Origin: an uncultured beta proteobacterium
GTDB lineage: Bacteria > Pseudomonadota > Gammaproteobacteria > Burkholderiales > Burkholderiaceae
Direction: 5' to 3'
Length of the DNA stretch: 12,062 nucleotides
Assembly: GCA_903909925.1 (NCBI GenBank)
Contig: CAIVXR010000139.1
Location: 1-12,062, forward strand
The notes beneath the pieces were generated by a model. The model ran no database searches. It had not been told where the DNA came from and saw nothing but the letters and a program-made list of their open reading frames with translations. Of the stretch, positions 1 through 7,396 are shown in pieces. How positions within the stretch are numbered: position 1 is the stretch's first letter; each line of letters begins with the position of its first letter. The position numbers and the translations under genes were made by a program.

Positions 1-900
1 AGCCTGACCAACATGGTCATAGCGCCCACCTCTAGCAATCGGCTGAGGTAGTTTATCTACATACACGGCAAACATCACACCGCTGTGATATTGGTAACCA
101 CGCAAGTCTGCTAAGTCAATACTGAGCTCTAAGCCACTTGATGCACTTACGGCAGCGACTAAACGCTCAAGATCTGCCAATGCCTGATCAATTGCGACAT
201 GCTTAGGCAATACTTTTTTTGCCTTTGCTAATACTTCTGCGCAAGGTCCATTGAGTTCAGTCAGAGCCATCAGCGCTTGTGCAGTTTTTGCTGGCAAGTT
301 TGTAGCCCACTTACTGAGGCGCGGACGATCTTTGGTTTGTAATAAGCCGTAGAGAGTTTCAATCGTATCTTTATCTAAATTCTGATCAGCCAAAATACCG
401 CTCAAAATACCAGCGTGAGATAGATCAAGGTAAACCTGATCTAGGCCAGCAATAGAAAGTGTTTTAAGTAGCAAAGTCATTGCCTCAAAATCAGCTTCCC
501 AAGTAGCGCAGCCATAAATCTCTGCGCCTAACTGCAAATCTTCGCGGGCAGAGCTACCTACTGGCGTCCGAGCGTGAGCTACAGAGCCAGCATAGCAAAG
601 GCGGGTAACTCCAGTGCGATTTAATAAGTGCGCATCAATCCGTGCTACTTGCGGCGTAATATCAGCACGCAAGCCTAGAGTGCGGCCTGACATCTGATCA
701 ACCAACTTAAAAGTTTGGAGATTGAGATCTGAACCAGTACCTGTGAGTAAAGAGTCTAAGAACTCCAGAATGGGAGGGGCGACTAACTCATATCCATAGG
801 ATTGATATAGATCCAAGATGGCACGACGCAAGGTCTCCACCTTGCGAGCTTGCGCTGGCAAAACATCTGCAATGTCTTCAGGAAGTAACCATCGATTCAT
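1..900 (-). CDS. hisZ: ATP phosphoribosyltransferase regulatory subunit HisZ (3' end cut off)
   Basis: HisZ is a catalytically inactive paralogue of histidyl-tRNA synthetase. It binds the short form of HisG and is needed for the first step of histidine synthesis and its feedback inhibition. I translated this frame by hand: it is open from ATG at 898-900 to the window edge, giving 300 residues without a stop; the family is usually about 380. It has the class II synthetase fold signatures in HisZ form: LRADIT at residues 77-82, where a true synthetase has LRPEGT; LRGYQYHSG at 266-274; and RGGRYDHVG at 290-298, a degenerate motif 3. These changes separate it from HisS, encoded upstream at 8113-9432. 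It follows hflC by 20 bp with only a weak purine-rich ribosome site (GAAAG). In related bacteria purA often follows, but that lies outside the window. Identity is confident; the C-terminus is unseen. Confidence 0.93.
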   Translation of the reverse strand, partial: MNRWLLPEDIADVLPAQARKVETLRRAILDLYQSYGYELVAPPILEFLDSLLTGTGSDLNLQTFKLVDQMSGRTLGLRADITPQVARIDAHLLNRTGVTRLCYAGSVAHARTPVGSSAREDLQLGAEIYGCATWEADFEAMTLLLKTLSIAGLDQVYLDLSHAGILSGILADQNLDKDTIETLYGLLQTKDRPRLSKWATNLPAKTAQALMALTELNGPCAEVLAKAKKVLPKHVAIDQALADLERLVAAVSASSGLELSIDLADLRGYQYHSGVMFAVYVDKLPQPIARGGRYDHVGQA

Positions 901-920
901 GATCTAAATAATTCACTTTC

Positions 921-1790
921 TTATTTTTTGTGCAGGAACTTGAAGAACTCACCATTGGGCTCAACTACCATGATGTCCTTCTTATCCTTGAAAGAGCTTC
1001 GGTAGGCTTCTAAGCTTTGGTAGAACTGGGCAAACTGAGGATCACGTCCAAATGCTTCGGCATAAAGCGCCGTAGCCTTAGCATCCCCTGCTCCTTTAAT
1101 CTTTTGGGCATCACGATAGGCTTCTGCCAAAATTGTATCGCGTTGACGCTCTGCATTTGCTCGAATCTTGTCAGACTCAGCAGCACCCATTGAGCGTAAC
1201 TCATTGGCTACCCGCTTACGCTCTGCTTCCATACGGCGGTATACCGAATCACTAATCTCAGCTAAGAGATCTACACGCTTTAAACGGACATCTACAATCT
1301 CTACACCAATATCAGATGCATCATCAGCTACTTTTTTACGAATACCCTGCATCACCTCTTCCCGCTGATCGGAAATTAACTCGCGCACCGTGCGTTTAGT
1401 GAACTCTTCATTCAGGGCAGAACGAACTAACTGGGTTAAGCGGTCTTCGGCCAAGCGCTCATCACCCTTAAAGCTAATAAAGAACTTACGAGGATCAACA
1501 ATACGCCATTTCACATAAGAATCTACTAACAGATTCTTTTTCTCTGCAGTAATAAAGCGCTCTGCCTCTGGATTATCGATCGTCAAAATACGACGATCAA
1601 AGAAACGTACACTTTCAAAGGGGGCTGGCAGCTTTATACGCAAGCCCGGCTCTTCAATCACGCGCACGATCTGGCCGAATGAGAATACCACTGCAAATTT
1701 ACGTTGATCAACAATAAAAATACTAGACGACAGCACATAGATCAGGGCAACGAAGGCAATGCCTGCAACAATTAAACGATTTGCATTCAT
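921..1790 (-). CDS. hflC: HflC, SPFH/prohibitin-family membrane protein, FtsH modulator
   Basis: HflC and HflK form a large membrane complex, facing the periplasm, that encloses the FtsH protease and modulates degradation of membrane proteins. The 289-residue product has an N-terminal signal-anchor helix at about residues 5-27. A prohibitin/SPFH domain follows (about 28-185), with the family-like DQRKFAVVFSFGQ at 28-40. After it comes a charged, Ala/Glu/Arg-rich helical stretch (about 185-245) expected to form coiled coil. It is shorter than E. coli HflC (334 residues), as is usual in betaproteobacteria. The ATG overlaps the hflK stop as TAATG, one shared base, which points to coupled translation and equal production. 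No strong ribosome site is visible. It belongs to the hflX-hflK-hflC group and is followed closely by hisZ. Nothing suggests damage. Confidence 0.96.
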   Translation of the reverse strand: MNANRLIVAGIAFVALIYVLSSSIFIVDQRKFAVVFSFGQIVRVIEEPGLRIKLPAPFESVRFFDRRILTIDNPEAERFITAEKKNLLVDSYVKWRIVDPRKFFISFKGDERLAEDRLTQLVRSALNEEFTKRTVRELISDQREEVMQGIRKKVADDASDIGVEIVDVRLKRVDLLAEISDSVYRRMEAERKRVANELRSMGAAESDKIRANAERQRDTILAEAYRDAQKIKGAGDAKATALYAEAFGRDPQFAQFYQSLEAYRSSFKDKKDIMVVEPNGEFFKFLHKK

Positions 1791-3280
1791 TATCTAGGGT
1801 CCCGATCACGACTACGGAAGCCATCGCGCTTGTCTAGAGAGCGATCGTTAGAATTATTGACTGCAGGTGCAGAATTTATTGAACTGCTACTTGTCGCTGG
1901 GGCTGGATTATTCATGCCAGTTGCACCGCCTACTGTCACACTTCCAGTCGGAGTAGGTGTGCTAGTTTGATTTACTTGAGAGCTGGCAGCTTGTGCGCTT
2001 TCTGCGCTCACTTGAGCAACAATCTTATCTAAGGGTAGATATAACAGACTATTACTCTTAGTCGTATCTACCAAAATCTTGGTTACGTTGTTATACATCT
2101 CGCGCATACTATCGATATACATCCGATCACGCGTCACTTGTGGTGCCTTGGAATATTCCACTAGTATTTGCTTAAAGCGGGTAGCGTCACCTTCTGCGGT
2201 AGCCACCACTCTAGCCTTATAGCCTTCAGCCTCCTGAATTAAGCGGGCCGCAGTACCTTTAGCACGGGGAATGATGTCATTGGCGTATGCCTGACCTTCA
2301 CTCTTCAAACGCTCCTGATCCTGGCCGGCCTTCACCGCATCATCAAATGCAGCTTGTACTTGTTCAGGCGGTTGTACGTTTTGTACAGTCACACTAGTAA
2401 CGTAGATACCACTCTTATAGCTATCTAATATCTTCTGAATGGAATTTGCTAAGTCAATCCCAATCTTTTCGCGTCCTTCGTACAGCACAGTATCCATCTT
2501 GCTGCGAGCAACGATTTCACGAACAGCAGTTTCAGCTGCCTGAATCACTGCAGCATCTGGATCGCGATTATTAAACAAATAATCAGTTGGATCTTTTAAG
2601 CGATATTGCACAGCAAAGCGCACGTCGATGATGTTTTCATCCTCGGTGAGCATCGAAGAATCTTTTTGATTAGTTGCCTTAATCAATACTGGGCGACCCA
2701 CTTCAACAGAACGAACGCCAGAGAGATTCACTGTTTCATCCGACTGAATTGGCCAAGGCATACGCCAGTTAATACCTGGCTTAGCGGTGTAATCGTATTT
2801 ACCAAATGTCAGAATGACACCGGCCTGACCTTCTTGAATGATAAAAAAGCCACTACAAATCCAAATAAAGAAGACCGCTGCTGCAGTGATTAGGATGCTG
2901 GCTTTAGAGCCAAATGGATTGGTGAAATTAAAGTTTGGCGCACTCATGCCGCCATTGCCGCCACCACCGCGCTGTGATGGGGGAGGTATATCAGTGCTAT
3001 TTGGTTTTTGGCTTACTGGTGCGCCCGGCTTTTTCTTGCCACCAAAGATGCCCGCAATTTTGTCATTGAAATCACGCCAGAGCTCATCCAAATCTGGCGG
3101 GCCATCTGGCTTAGTGGGTGAATTCGGTGGCGCCGTCTCTGTTGGCTGATTAGTATCCGGATCTACTTTTGGAGTTTGATCACTACCCTGCCCATCTTTG
3201 GCATCTTTGGATCCACTGTTGTGGCTATTGCCCCAACCTGGATCATTGACCGAAAAGAGGCCTAGAAATTTACGCATCAT
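1790..3280 (-). CDS. hflK: HflK, SPFH/prohibitin-family membrane protein, FtsH modulator
   Basis: HflK is the partner of HflC in the FtsH-modulating complex. The 496-residue product is long for the family (E. coli about 419). Visible parts: a cytoplasmic Gly/Pro/Asn/Asp-rich segment (1-125) with the conserved patches VNDPGWG (11-17) and PPDLDELWRDF (61-71); a Gly-rich stretch (104-111); one membrane helix at about 127-148; an SPFH domain (about 150-320); an Ala/Glu-rich helical region (about 320-400); and a Ser/Thr/Asn/Pro-rich low-complexity tail (about 425-475) ending in the basic-acidic RSRDRDPR. The start is either of two adjacent ATGs (3280 or 3277). Both lie inside the end of hflX, an overlap of 8-11 bp, with no clear Shine-Dalgarno site, so initiation is probably coupled to hflX termination. 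The stop overlaps the hflC start. Function is certain by family; the tails look disordered and their role is unknown. Confidence 0.96.
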   Translation of the reverse strand: MMRKFLGLFSVNDPGWGNSHNSGSKDAKDGQGSDQTPKVDPDTNQPTETAPPNSPTKPDGPPDLDELWRDFNDKIAGIFGGKKKPGAPVSQKPNSTDIPPPSQRGGGGNGGMSAPNFNFTNPFGSKASILITAAAVFFIWICSGFFIIQEGQAGVILTFGKYDYTAKPGINWRMPWPIQSDETVNLSGVRSVEVGRPVLIKATNQKDSSMLTEDENIIDVRFAVQYRLKDPTDYLFNNRDPDAAVIQAAETAVREIVARSKMDTVLYEGREKIGIDLANSIQKILDSYKSGIYVTSVTVQNVQPPEQVQAAFDDAVKAGQDQERLKSEGQAYANDIIPRAKGTAARLIQEAEGYKARVVATAEGDATRFKQILVEYSKAPQVTRDRMYIDSMREMYNNVTKILVDTTKSNSLLYLPLDKIVAQVSAESAQAASSQVNQTSTPTPTGSVTVGGATGMNNPAPATSSSSINSAPAVNNSNDRSLDKRDGFRSRDRDPR

Positions 3281-4433
3281 TAGAAAAATAGCTTCGGTTT
3301 GGGATCGGATTAAATTCAGCGGTATCTGGTCGTTCGGGTAAGGGTTCTAAAAACTCGTCCGGGGCCAATTGCTTCTTGGTTCGGTTATGCTCGATCCTTA
3401 TTCTATCAGTCATTTGGGAGCATTCAGCCAATGTTGCTCGGAGTAAATCAAGGCCCAAGCCTGTCTTGGCCGACAGGAAAACCTGACTAGGAAAGTCCTG
3501 CCCATCACGCTCCAAAACTGCCCCACGGGTAAAGGTTTGGGGCATTTGGTCAATCTTGTTCATGATCTCAATACGAGGGATCTCATCTGCCCCGATTTCC
3601 TCCAAAACTGCCTCTACTTCAGCCTTTTGCTCCCGAGCTACAGGGCTACAAGCATCAATCACATGCAAAATCAGGTCGGCGTGGATGGTTTCATCCAAAG
3701 TAGCCCTAAAAGCTTCAACCAATTGGTGAGGTAGGTCTCGGATGAAACCTACGGTATCGGAGACCACAATCGAACCGACCCCCTCCAAATGTACTTTTCT
3801 GGAGGTGGTATCTAAGGTGGCAAAAAGTTGGTCAGCAGCATAAGTCCCTGCTTTGGTTAAGGCATTAAATAAAGTCGACTTGCCAGCATTGGTATAGCCA
3901 ACCAAAGAGACAGAGAAAACATCCTTCCGATTGCGCGCCCTCCTCTGCGTTCTTTGTTGGCGTTGGAGTTTTTCAAGTTCATTTTCCAAGCGCTTAGCTT
4001 TCGTTGCTAGCATACGGCGGTCTAGCTCCATCTGTGTTTCACCTGGACCGCCACGTACACCAATACCACCGCGTTGACGCTCTAAGTGACTCCAAGCTCT
4101 CACTAAACGAGACATGCGATAGCGTACTTGTGCTAACTCAACTTGAGTCTTACCAATGTGACTTTGGGCTCTTTGGCTGAAGATATCTAAAATAAGACCA
4201 GTGCGATCCATGACATGACGATCGAGGTGGCGCTCTAAATTCCGTTGTTGCGTTGGAGAAAGTGGATGATTAAAGATGGCAAGCTCTGCGTTTTGCTCTT
4301 CCATCACGCGCTTTAGCTCATTTACTTTTCCAGAGCCAATAAATAAAGCAGGATCTGTTTTACCTTTACGAGCAATGACGCTAGCGGTGGGTACAGATCC
4401 AGCACTATCAGCCAAGAGGCTAAGTTCAGCCAT
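3270..4433 (-). CDS. hflX: HflX, ribosome-splitting/rescue GTPase (first-ATG start; true start probably upstream)
   Basis: HflX is a TRAFAC-class GTPase that binds the ribosomal E-site region and splits stalled or heat-damaged ribosomes. Numbering from the ATG at 4433 (387 residues): the HflX-specific domain includes IGSGK (32-36) and the hallmark GPGETQ (129-134), then a coiled-coil linker (about 135-170). The GTPase domain has G1 GYTNAGKST (179-187), the ATLDTT switch (205-210), G3 DTVGF (226-230), G4 NKID (292-295) and G5 SAK (321-323). All motifs are intact. The start is doubtful: in-frame sequence upstream of this ATG encodes AVLVGVDTGRED, typical of the HflX N-terminus, but that frame has no ATG, GTG or TTG (see the entry at 4434-4511). 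The ATG at 4433 lacks a good ribosome site and would remove the first strand of the N-terminal domain. The gene lies directly after hfq and overlaps hflK, the classic hfq-hflX-hflK-hflC order. Confidence 0.95.
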   Translation of the reverse strand: MAELSLLADSAGSVPTASVIARKGKTDPALFIGSGKVNELKRVMEEQNAELAIFNHPLSPTQQRNLERHLDRHVMDRTGLILDIFSQRAQSHIGKTQVELAQVRYRMSRLVRAWSHLERQRGGIGVRGGPGETQMELDRRMLATKAKRLENELEKLQRQQRTQRRARNRKDVFSVSLVGYTNAGKSTLFNALTKAGTYAADQLFATLDTTSRKVHLEGVGSIVVSDTVGFIRDLPHQLVEAFRATLDETIHADLILHVIDACSPVAREQKAEVEAVLEEIGADEIPRIEIMNKIDQMPQTFTRGAVLERDGQDFPSQVFLSAKTGLGLDLLRATLAECSQMTDRIRIEHNRTKKQLAPDEFLEPLPERPDTAEFNPIPNRSYFSNDA

Positions 4434-4511
4434 GCTGTCTGCAAAATCTTCACGTCCTGTATCAACACCAACGAGGACGGCGCGTGCCGCATCTACTCCA
4501 GTTTTATACAG
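4434..4511 (-). other. hflX: Likely N-terminal extension of hflX, with a non-canonical (CTG?) start
   Basis: Read in the hflX frame, these 26 codons encode (L)YKTGVDAARAVLVGVD followed by TGREDFADS, running straight into MAELSLLADSAG. The VLVGVD strand and the spacing that follows match how HflX proteins normally begin. The frame is closed upstream by TAG at 4524-4526. The only near-cognate codons between that stop and the extension are CTG at 4509-4511 and ATA at 4515-4517. A purine-rich AGAAGAAGA lies just upstream of both. CTG would overlap the end of hfq (stop at 4504-4506) by 8 bases, allowing coupled re-initiation. Coding of this stretch is likely; the exact start codon is inferred. Confidence 0.6.
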
Positions 4512-4746
4512 GGGTATCTTCTTCTATACGAAAGTCAATCGCACGGGCTGGAACAATCGTAGAGATTGCATGTTTGTAAACCATCTGCGTTACGGTATTA
4601 CGCAATAGCACGACGTATTGATCAAAAGATTCAATATTGCCCTGCAATTTAATGCCGTTAACGAGATAGATCGAAACAGGAATGTGCTCTTTACGCAGGG
4701 CATTGAGAAACGGATCCTGAAGTAATTGAATTTTGTTGGTATTCAT
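4504..4746 (-). CDS. hfq: RNA chaperone Hfq
   Basis: Hfq forms a hexameric Sm-like ring that pairs small RNAs with mRNAs. The 80-residue product begins MNTNKIQLLQDPFLNALRKE and carries Sm1 (about 24-50, with SIYLVNGIKLQG) and the Sm2 signature YKHAIS (57-62). By analogy with E. coli numbering, proximal-face Q10, D11, Q43, K58 and H59 and distal-face Y27 are present. The rim reads RKEH at 18-21 where E. coli has RRER. The tail is very short and ends in acidic EEDTPV. I chose the ATG at 4744-4746 because GAGGAG lies just before it (4751-4756). An in-frame ATG 12 bases further upstream overlaps that ribosome site and adds only MRSS, so it is unlikely. The 122-bp gap upstream suggests its own promoter; hflX follows immediately. 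Confidence 0.97.
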   Translation of the reverse strand: MNTNKIQLLQDPFLNALRKEHIPVSIYLVNGIKLQGNIESFDQYVVLLRNTVTQMVYKHAISTIVPARAIDFRIEEDTPV

Positions 4747-4750
4747 ACTG

Positions 4751-4756
4751 CTCCTC
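4751..4756 (-). promoter_or_regulatory. Shine-Dalgarno site that decides the hfq start
   Basis: GAGGAG on the minus strand lies 4 bases before the ATG at 4744-4746 (6 bases counting from GAGG). The first base of the motif is also the G of the alternative upstream ATG (4756-4758), so that codon cannot be served by this site. This supports the shorter 80-residue Hfq. Confidence 0.75.
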
Positions 4757-4796
4757 ATTGGTTTTGTAATTAGGGAGTCTTGCTTTTTTAAATGAA

Positions 4797-4850
4797 ATAA
4801 AACTGTTGAAAATTACTGCTATCAAAACTTCTATATTGAGCTCAATTATA
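4797..4850 (-). promoter_or_regulatory. Candidate sigma-70 promoter(s) for hfq-hflX-hflKC
   Basis: This lies in the 122-bp gap between der and hfq, the largest in the window. Reading the minus strand, two candidates appear. One is a perfect TATAAT at 4845-4850, but only weak -35 matches (CTGATT-like) fall at the right distance, next to the der stop. The other is TTGATA (4820-4825), a 17-base spacer, then TTTTAT (4797-4802), with five of six and four of six consensus matches. The region is AT-rich, so chance matches are easy. Position and context (hfq commonly has its own promoter) support a promoter; which boxes are used is not decided by sequence alone. Confidence 0.4.
4835..4846. repeat. 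Perfect 12-bp palindrome in the der-hfq gap
   Basis: ATTGAGCTCAAT is perfectly self-complementary. On the minus strand it overlaps the last two bases of the TATAAT box by its left end, placing its centre near the start site that box would specify, where a repressor could bind. No T-run follows it, so it does not look like an intrinsic terminator. It may be a chance feature of AT-rich DNA. Confidence 0.4.
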
Positions 4851-4868
4851 AAAAAATCAAGTCCAAAA

Positions 4869-6233
4869 TCAGCGCTTTTTACCTTTTTTCCCTTTATCCG
4901 CATCAACATAGGGGTTTTTCGCGGTATTCATCTGAATTCTCAAGGGGGTGCCACGCAGTTTAAAGACATCCCTAAAGCGCCCTTCTAGATAACGCTTATA
5001 GCTATCGGTTACACCACTCAATGATGTTCCATGAATCACCACAATAGGAGGATTCATGCCCCCTTGATGTGCATAGCGTAATTTTGGACGCCCCATACCG
5101 ACGCGCTTAGGTTGTTGATGCTCAATCGCTTCTTGCAAGATACGAGTCAAACGTGGGGTTGGCAATTTTGCCATAGCAGCTGCGTAGGCAGAATCTACGT
5201 CTTTAAATAACTCTTTCAGGCCAGTACCTTTTTTCGCAGAAATCGGATGCACATTTGCAAAATCTAGGAAACGTAATTTTTGGGCAATCTCTAAACGTGC
5301 GCGTTCTTTAACATAAGTATCAATGCCGTCCCACTTATTAACGGCAACAACTAATGCGCGACCTGCCTCAACAATAAATCCTGCAATGTGTGCATCTTGC
5401 TCAGATATATCTTGCTGCGCATCGAGCATCAAGATCACTACATTGCAGTCTGCAATTGCTTGTAGTGTTTTCACTACCGAGAATTTCTCAATAGCCTCAA
5501 ATACTTTACCGCGACGACGCAAGCCAGCTGTATCAACCAGGATATAGGGTTTGCCATTGCGCTCGAAAGGCACTTCGATGGCATCACGAGTGGTGCCAGG
5601 CATGTCAAATGCAATCACCCGCTCTTCACCGATTAATTTATTAATGAGGGTGGACTTACCTACGTTTGGACGACCTACTACCGCAATCTTCATTGGACGG
5701 TTTGGATCGTTCGCAAGCTCTTCTTCATCGGGCTCGGCAATCCCTAATGAATCTAAGGCGTCATCGATTAATCCGCGTACACCATCACCGTGTGCAGATG
5801 AGATTGGGAATGGCTCCCCTAAACCCAGCTCATGAAAGTCTGCAGTAACAATGCCAGCTTGCATACCTTCTGTTTTATTCACCGCCAAAATGGTTGGGCG
5901 TCCAGTCTTGCGCAAGAAATCAGCAATGACACGATCTTGAGGCGCCATGCCTAAACGGCCATCTACTAAGAAAATCACAATGTCAGACTCAGCTACCGCT
6001 TGCTTAGTCTGCTTTGCCATCTCCGCAACAATGCCAGTTTTAGCAACCGGCTCGAAGCCGCCGGTATCTACACAGATAAAGGCGCGCTCACCAATGCGGC
6101 CCTTACCATAATGACGATCTCTCGTTAGCCCAGAAAAATCTGCCACCAATGCATCACGGGAACGCGTTAGGCGATTAAAGAGTGTCGACTTCCCAACATT
6201 GGGACGGCCGACGATAGTGATGACCGGATTCAT
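4869..6233 (-). CDS. der: Ribosome biogenesis GTPase Der (EngA)
   Basis: Der is an essential GTPase with two G domains in tandem that helps the 50S subunit mature. The 454-residue product has the full layout. G domain 1: G1 GRPNVGKST (9-17), G3 DTGGF (56-60), G4 NKTE (119-122). An acidic linker follows (about 165-180, EPDEEEL). G domain 2: G1 GRPNVGKST (187-195), G3 DTAGLRRRGK (234-243), G4 NKWD (299-302), G5 SAK (332-334). A KH-like RNA-binding domain (about 355-440) and a basic tail, KGKKGKKR, complete it. G4 of domain 1 has Glu where many have Asp. The ATG shares an ATGA overlap with the bamB stop and has no strong ribosome site of its own, so coupling is likely. Length is normal. No terminator is visible between its stop and hfq. 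Confidence 0.97.
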   Translation of the reverse strand: MNPVITIVGRPNVGKSTLFNRLTRSRDALVADFSGLTRDRHYGKGRIGERAFICVDTGGFEPVAKTGIVAEMAKQTKQAVAESDIVIFLVDGRLGMAPQDRVIADFLRKTGRPTILAVNKTEGMQAGIVTADFHELGLGEPFPISSAHGDGVRGLIDDALDSLGIAEPDEEELANDPNRPMKIAVVGRPNVGKSTLINKLIGEERVIAFDMPGTTRDAIEVPFERNGKPYILVDTAGLRRRGKVFEAIEKFSVVKTLQAIADCNVVILMLDAQQDISEQDAHIAGFIVEAGRALVVAVNKWDGIDTYVKERARLEIAQKLRFLDFANVHPISAKKGTGLKELFKDVDSAYAAAMAKLPTPRLTRILQEAIEHQQPKRVGMGRPKLRYAHQGGMNPPIVVIHGTSLSGVTDSYKRYLEGRFRDVFKLRGTPLRIQMNTAKNPYVDADKGKKGKKR

Positions 6234-7396
6234 TTAGGGCTGTAGGCAGCGATTTTTCCACCCTGCGATTGAATCAAGATAAGCCCGCCCACTGCAATCG
6301 GAGCAGCAGAAATTGGGTTGCTGTCATGACGAATGCGCGCAATGATCTCGCCATTTGCCTGAGTCAATGCATGCACATAACCCTGGGCATCACCAAACAG
6401 AAGTACTTTCCCAACCGCTAATGACTCACCTACATCACGATAAGTAAGTTGGGTATTTTCCCAAACCTGTGTTCCGTCTTTGGTTGCAAAAGCCGTCACA
6501 TAAGACTTTTCATTAGCTGAGAAAACCAATTCAGCACTTTGAGCGGTGCCGGTATAGCTTGAGTAGTCTTTAAACCAAAGTAAGTTTCCAGTGCGCGCCT
6601 GTCCACAACCAATACGACCCTGATACGAGACTGCACAGATGATGTCGCCCTCCATACTAGGTTTAGCTGTCACATCGTTCAAGCGCTCAATTTCCGAAAA
6701 GCCTTTTGGAAATGACACTGGTGTTTCCCAAATCAAACCGCCATTGGCTATCGCAATCATGCCAAAACGCCCACCAGCAAAGCCCGTCACAATAACCTCG
6801 TTGCCAATAGCTAGCATGCCGTAACCAACTCGTAATGACAAAGCAGACTGTTGACGCTGATATGTCCACTTACGAGCACCTGTTTGTGCATCTAAGCCAA
6901 TAAAACGATTATCGAGTGCGCGCACAACCACGATGCCACCAGCAACAATGGGCTCACTTAAGACTTCGCTACTAACGTTTGCTTTCCAGATCTGCTTGCC
7001 AGCATCATCATAAGCGTAGACAGTGCCTCGGGTGCTCACAGCAACGGTTGTACGGCCATCAGATCCAGGCCCAATAGATAGACGCTCAGGGACAGAGACC
7101 TGCCATGTTTTATTGCCAGTAGCTAAATCAATCTTTGCCAAATTACCGCTGCTTGAGGCTGCATATACTGCATCTCCAGCAACCACTGGATGAAAATTAA
7201 AACCTTCAGAAGAGCCAACACTGGTTGACCATACCGGCTGCATATCAAACTGATTAGTCACTGTTACTAACTCGGAGGGCTTGCGAACGCGAGAGCTACC
7301 AGAACAGGCAACGAGCGCTGCAACAACTACCCCCACAAGAATAGTAGTACTAGCAATTCTTGCTAAGTGTTTTGTCGTATTCATCTTAAATATCAC
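6230..7396 (-). CDS. bamB: Outer-membrane assembly lipoprotein BamB (GTG start)
   Basis: BamB is the beta-propeller lipoprotein of the BAM complex, acting at the inner face of the outer membrane to help insert beta-barrel proteins. The 388-residue product (E. coli 392) begins with a lipoprotein signal peptide: basic start, hydrophobic core at about 15-30, and lipobox LVAC with the lipidated Cys at 31. Ser follows the Cys, consistent with export to the outer membrane. The rest shows repeated PQQ-like propeller blades, such as GLDAQTGARKWTY (167-179) and ARTGNLLWF (267-275). The start is GTG at 7394-7396, overlapping the yfgM stop as GTGA. It is chosen because GGAGGGG lies 7 bases upstream, whereas the in-frame ATG at 7384 (four codons later) is too far from that site. 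It overlaps der downstream and is paired with yfgM, as in many proteobacteria. Confidence 0.95.
   Translation of the reverse strand: MIFKMNTTKHLARIASTTILVGVVVAALVACSGSSRVRKPSELVTVTNQFDMQPVWSTSVGSSEGFNFHPVVAGDAVYAASSSGNLAKIDLATGNKTWQVSVPERLSIGPGSDGRTTVAVSTRGTVYAYDDAGKQIWKANVSSEVLSEPIVAGGIVVVRALDNRFIGLDAQTGARKWTYQRQQSALSLRVGYGMLAIGNEVIVTGFAGGRFGMIAIANGGLIWETPVSFPKGFSEIERLNDVTAKPSMEGDIICAVSYQGRIGCGQARTGNLLWFKDYSSYTGTAQSAELVFSANEKSYVTAFATKDGTQVWENTQLTYRDVGESLAVGKVLLFGDAQGYVHALTQANGEIIARIRHDSNPISAAPIAVGGLILIQSQGGKIAAYSPK

Noticed and set aside
2838..3149. Plus-strand open frame of about 103 codons opposite the HflK N-terminal region
   Set aside because: Its Gly/Pro richness simply mirrors the low-complexity codons of hflK; no ribosome site or recognisable domain.
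4276..4608. Plus-strand open frame of about 110 codons across the hflX/hfq boundary
   Set aside because: It lies opposite conserved hflX and hfq coding sequence. Its translation is Ser/Thr/Arg-rich without family features, as expected of a shadow frame.
4691..4909. Minus-strand open frame of about 72 codons in the der-hfq gap, overlapping both genes in another frame
   Set aside because: Codons are mostly AT-rich intergenic sequence, there is no family resemblance, and it overlaps the real hfq start.
4904..6233. Repeated sequence within der (two GRPNVGKST segments) as a possible DNA duplication
   Set aside because: This is the ancient tandem G-domain architecture of all Der proteins, not a recent repeat.
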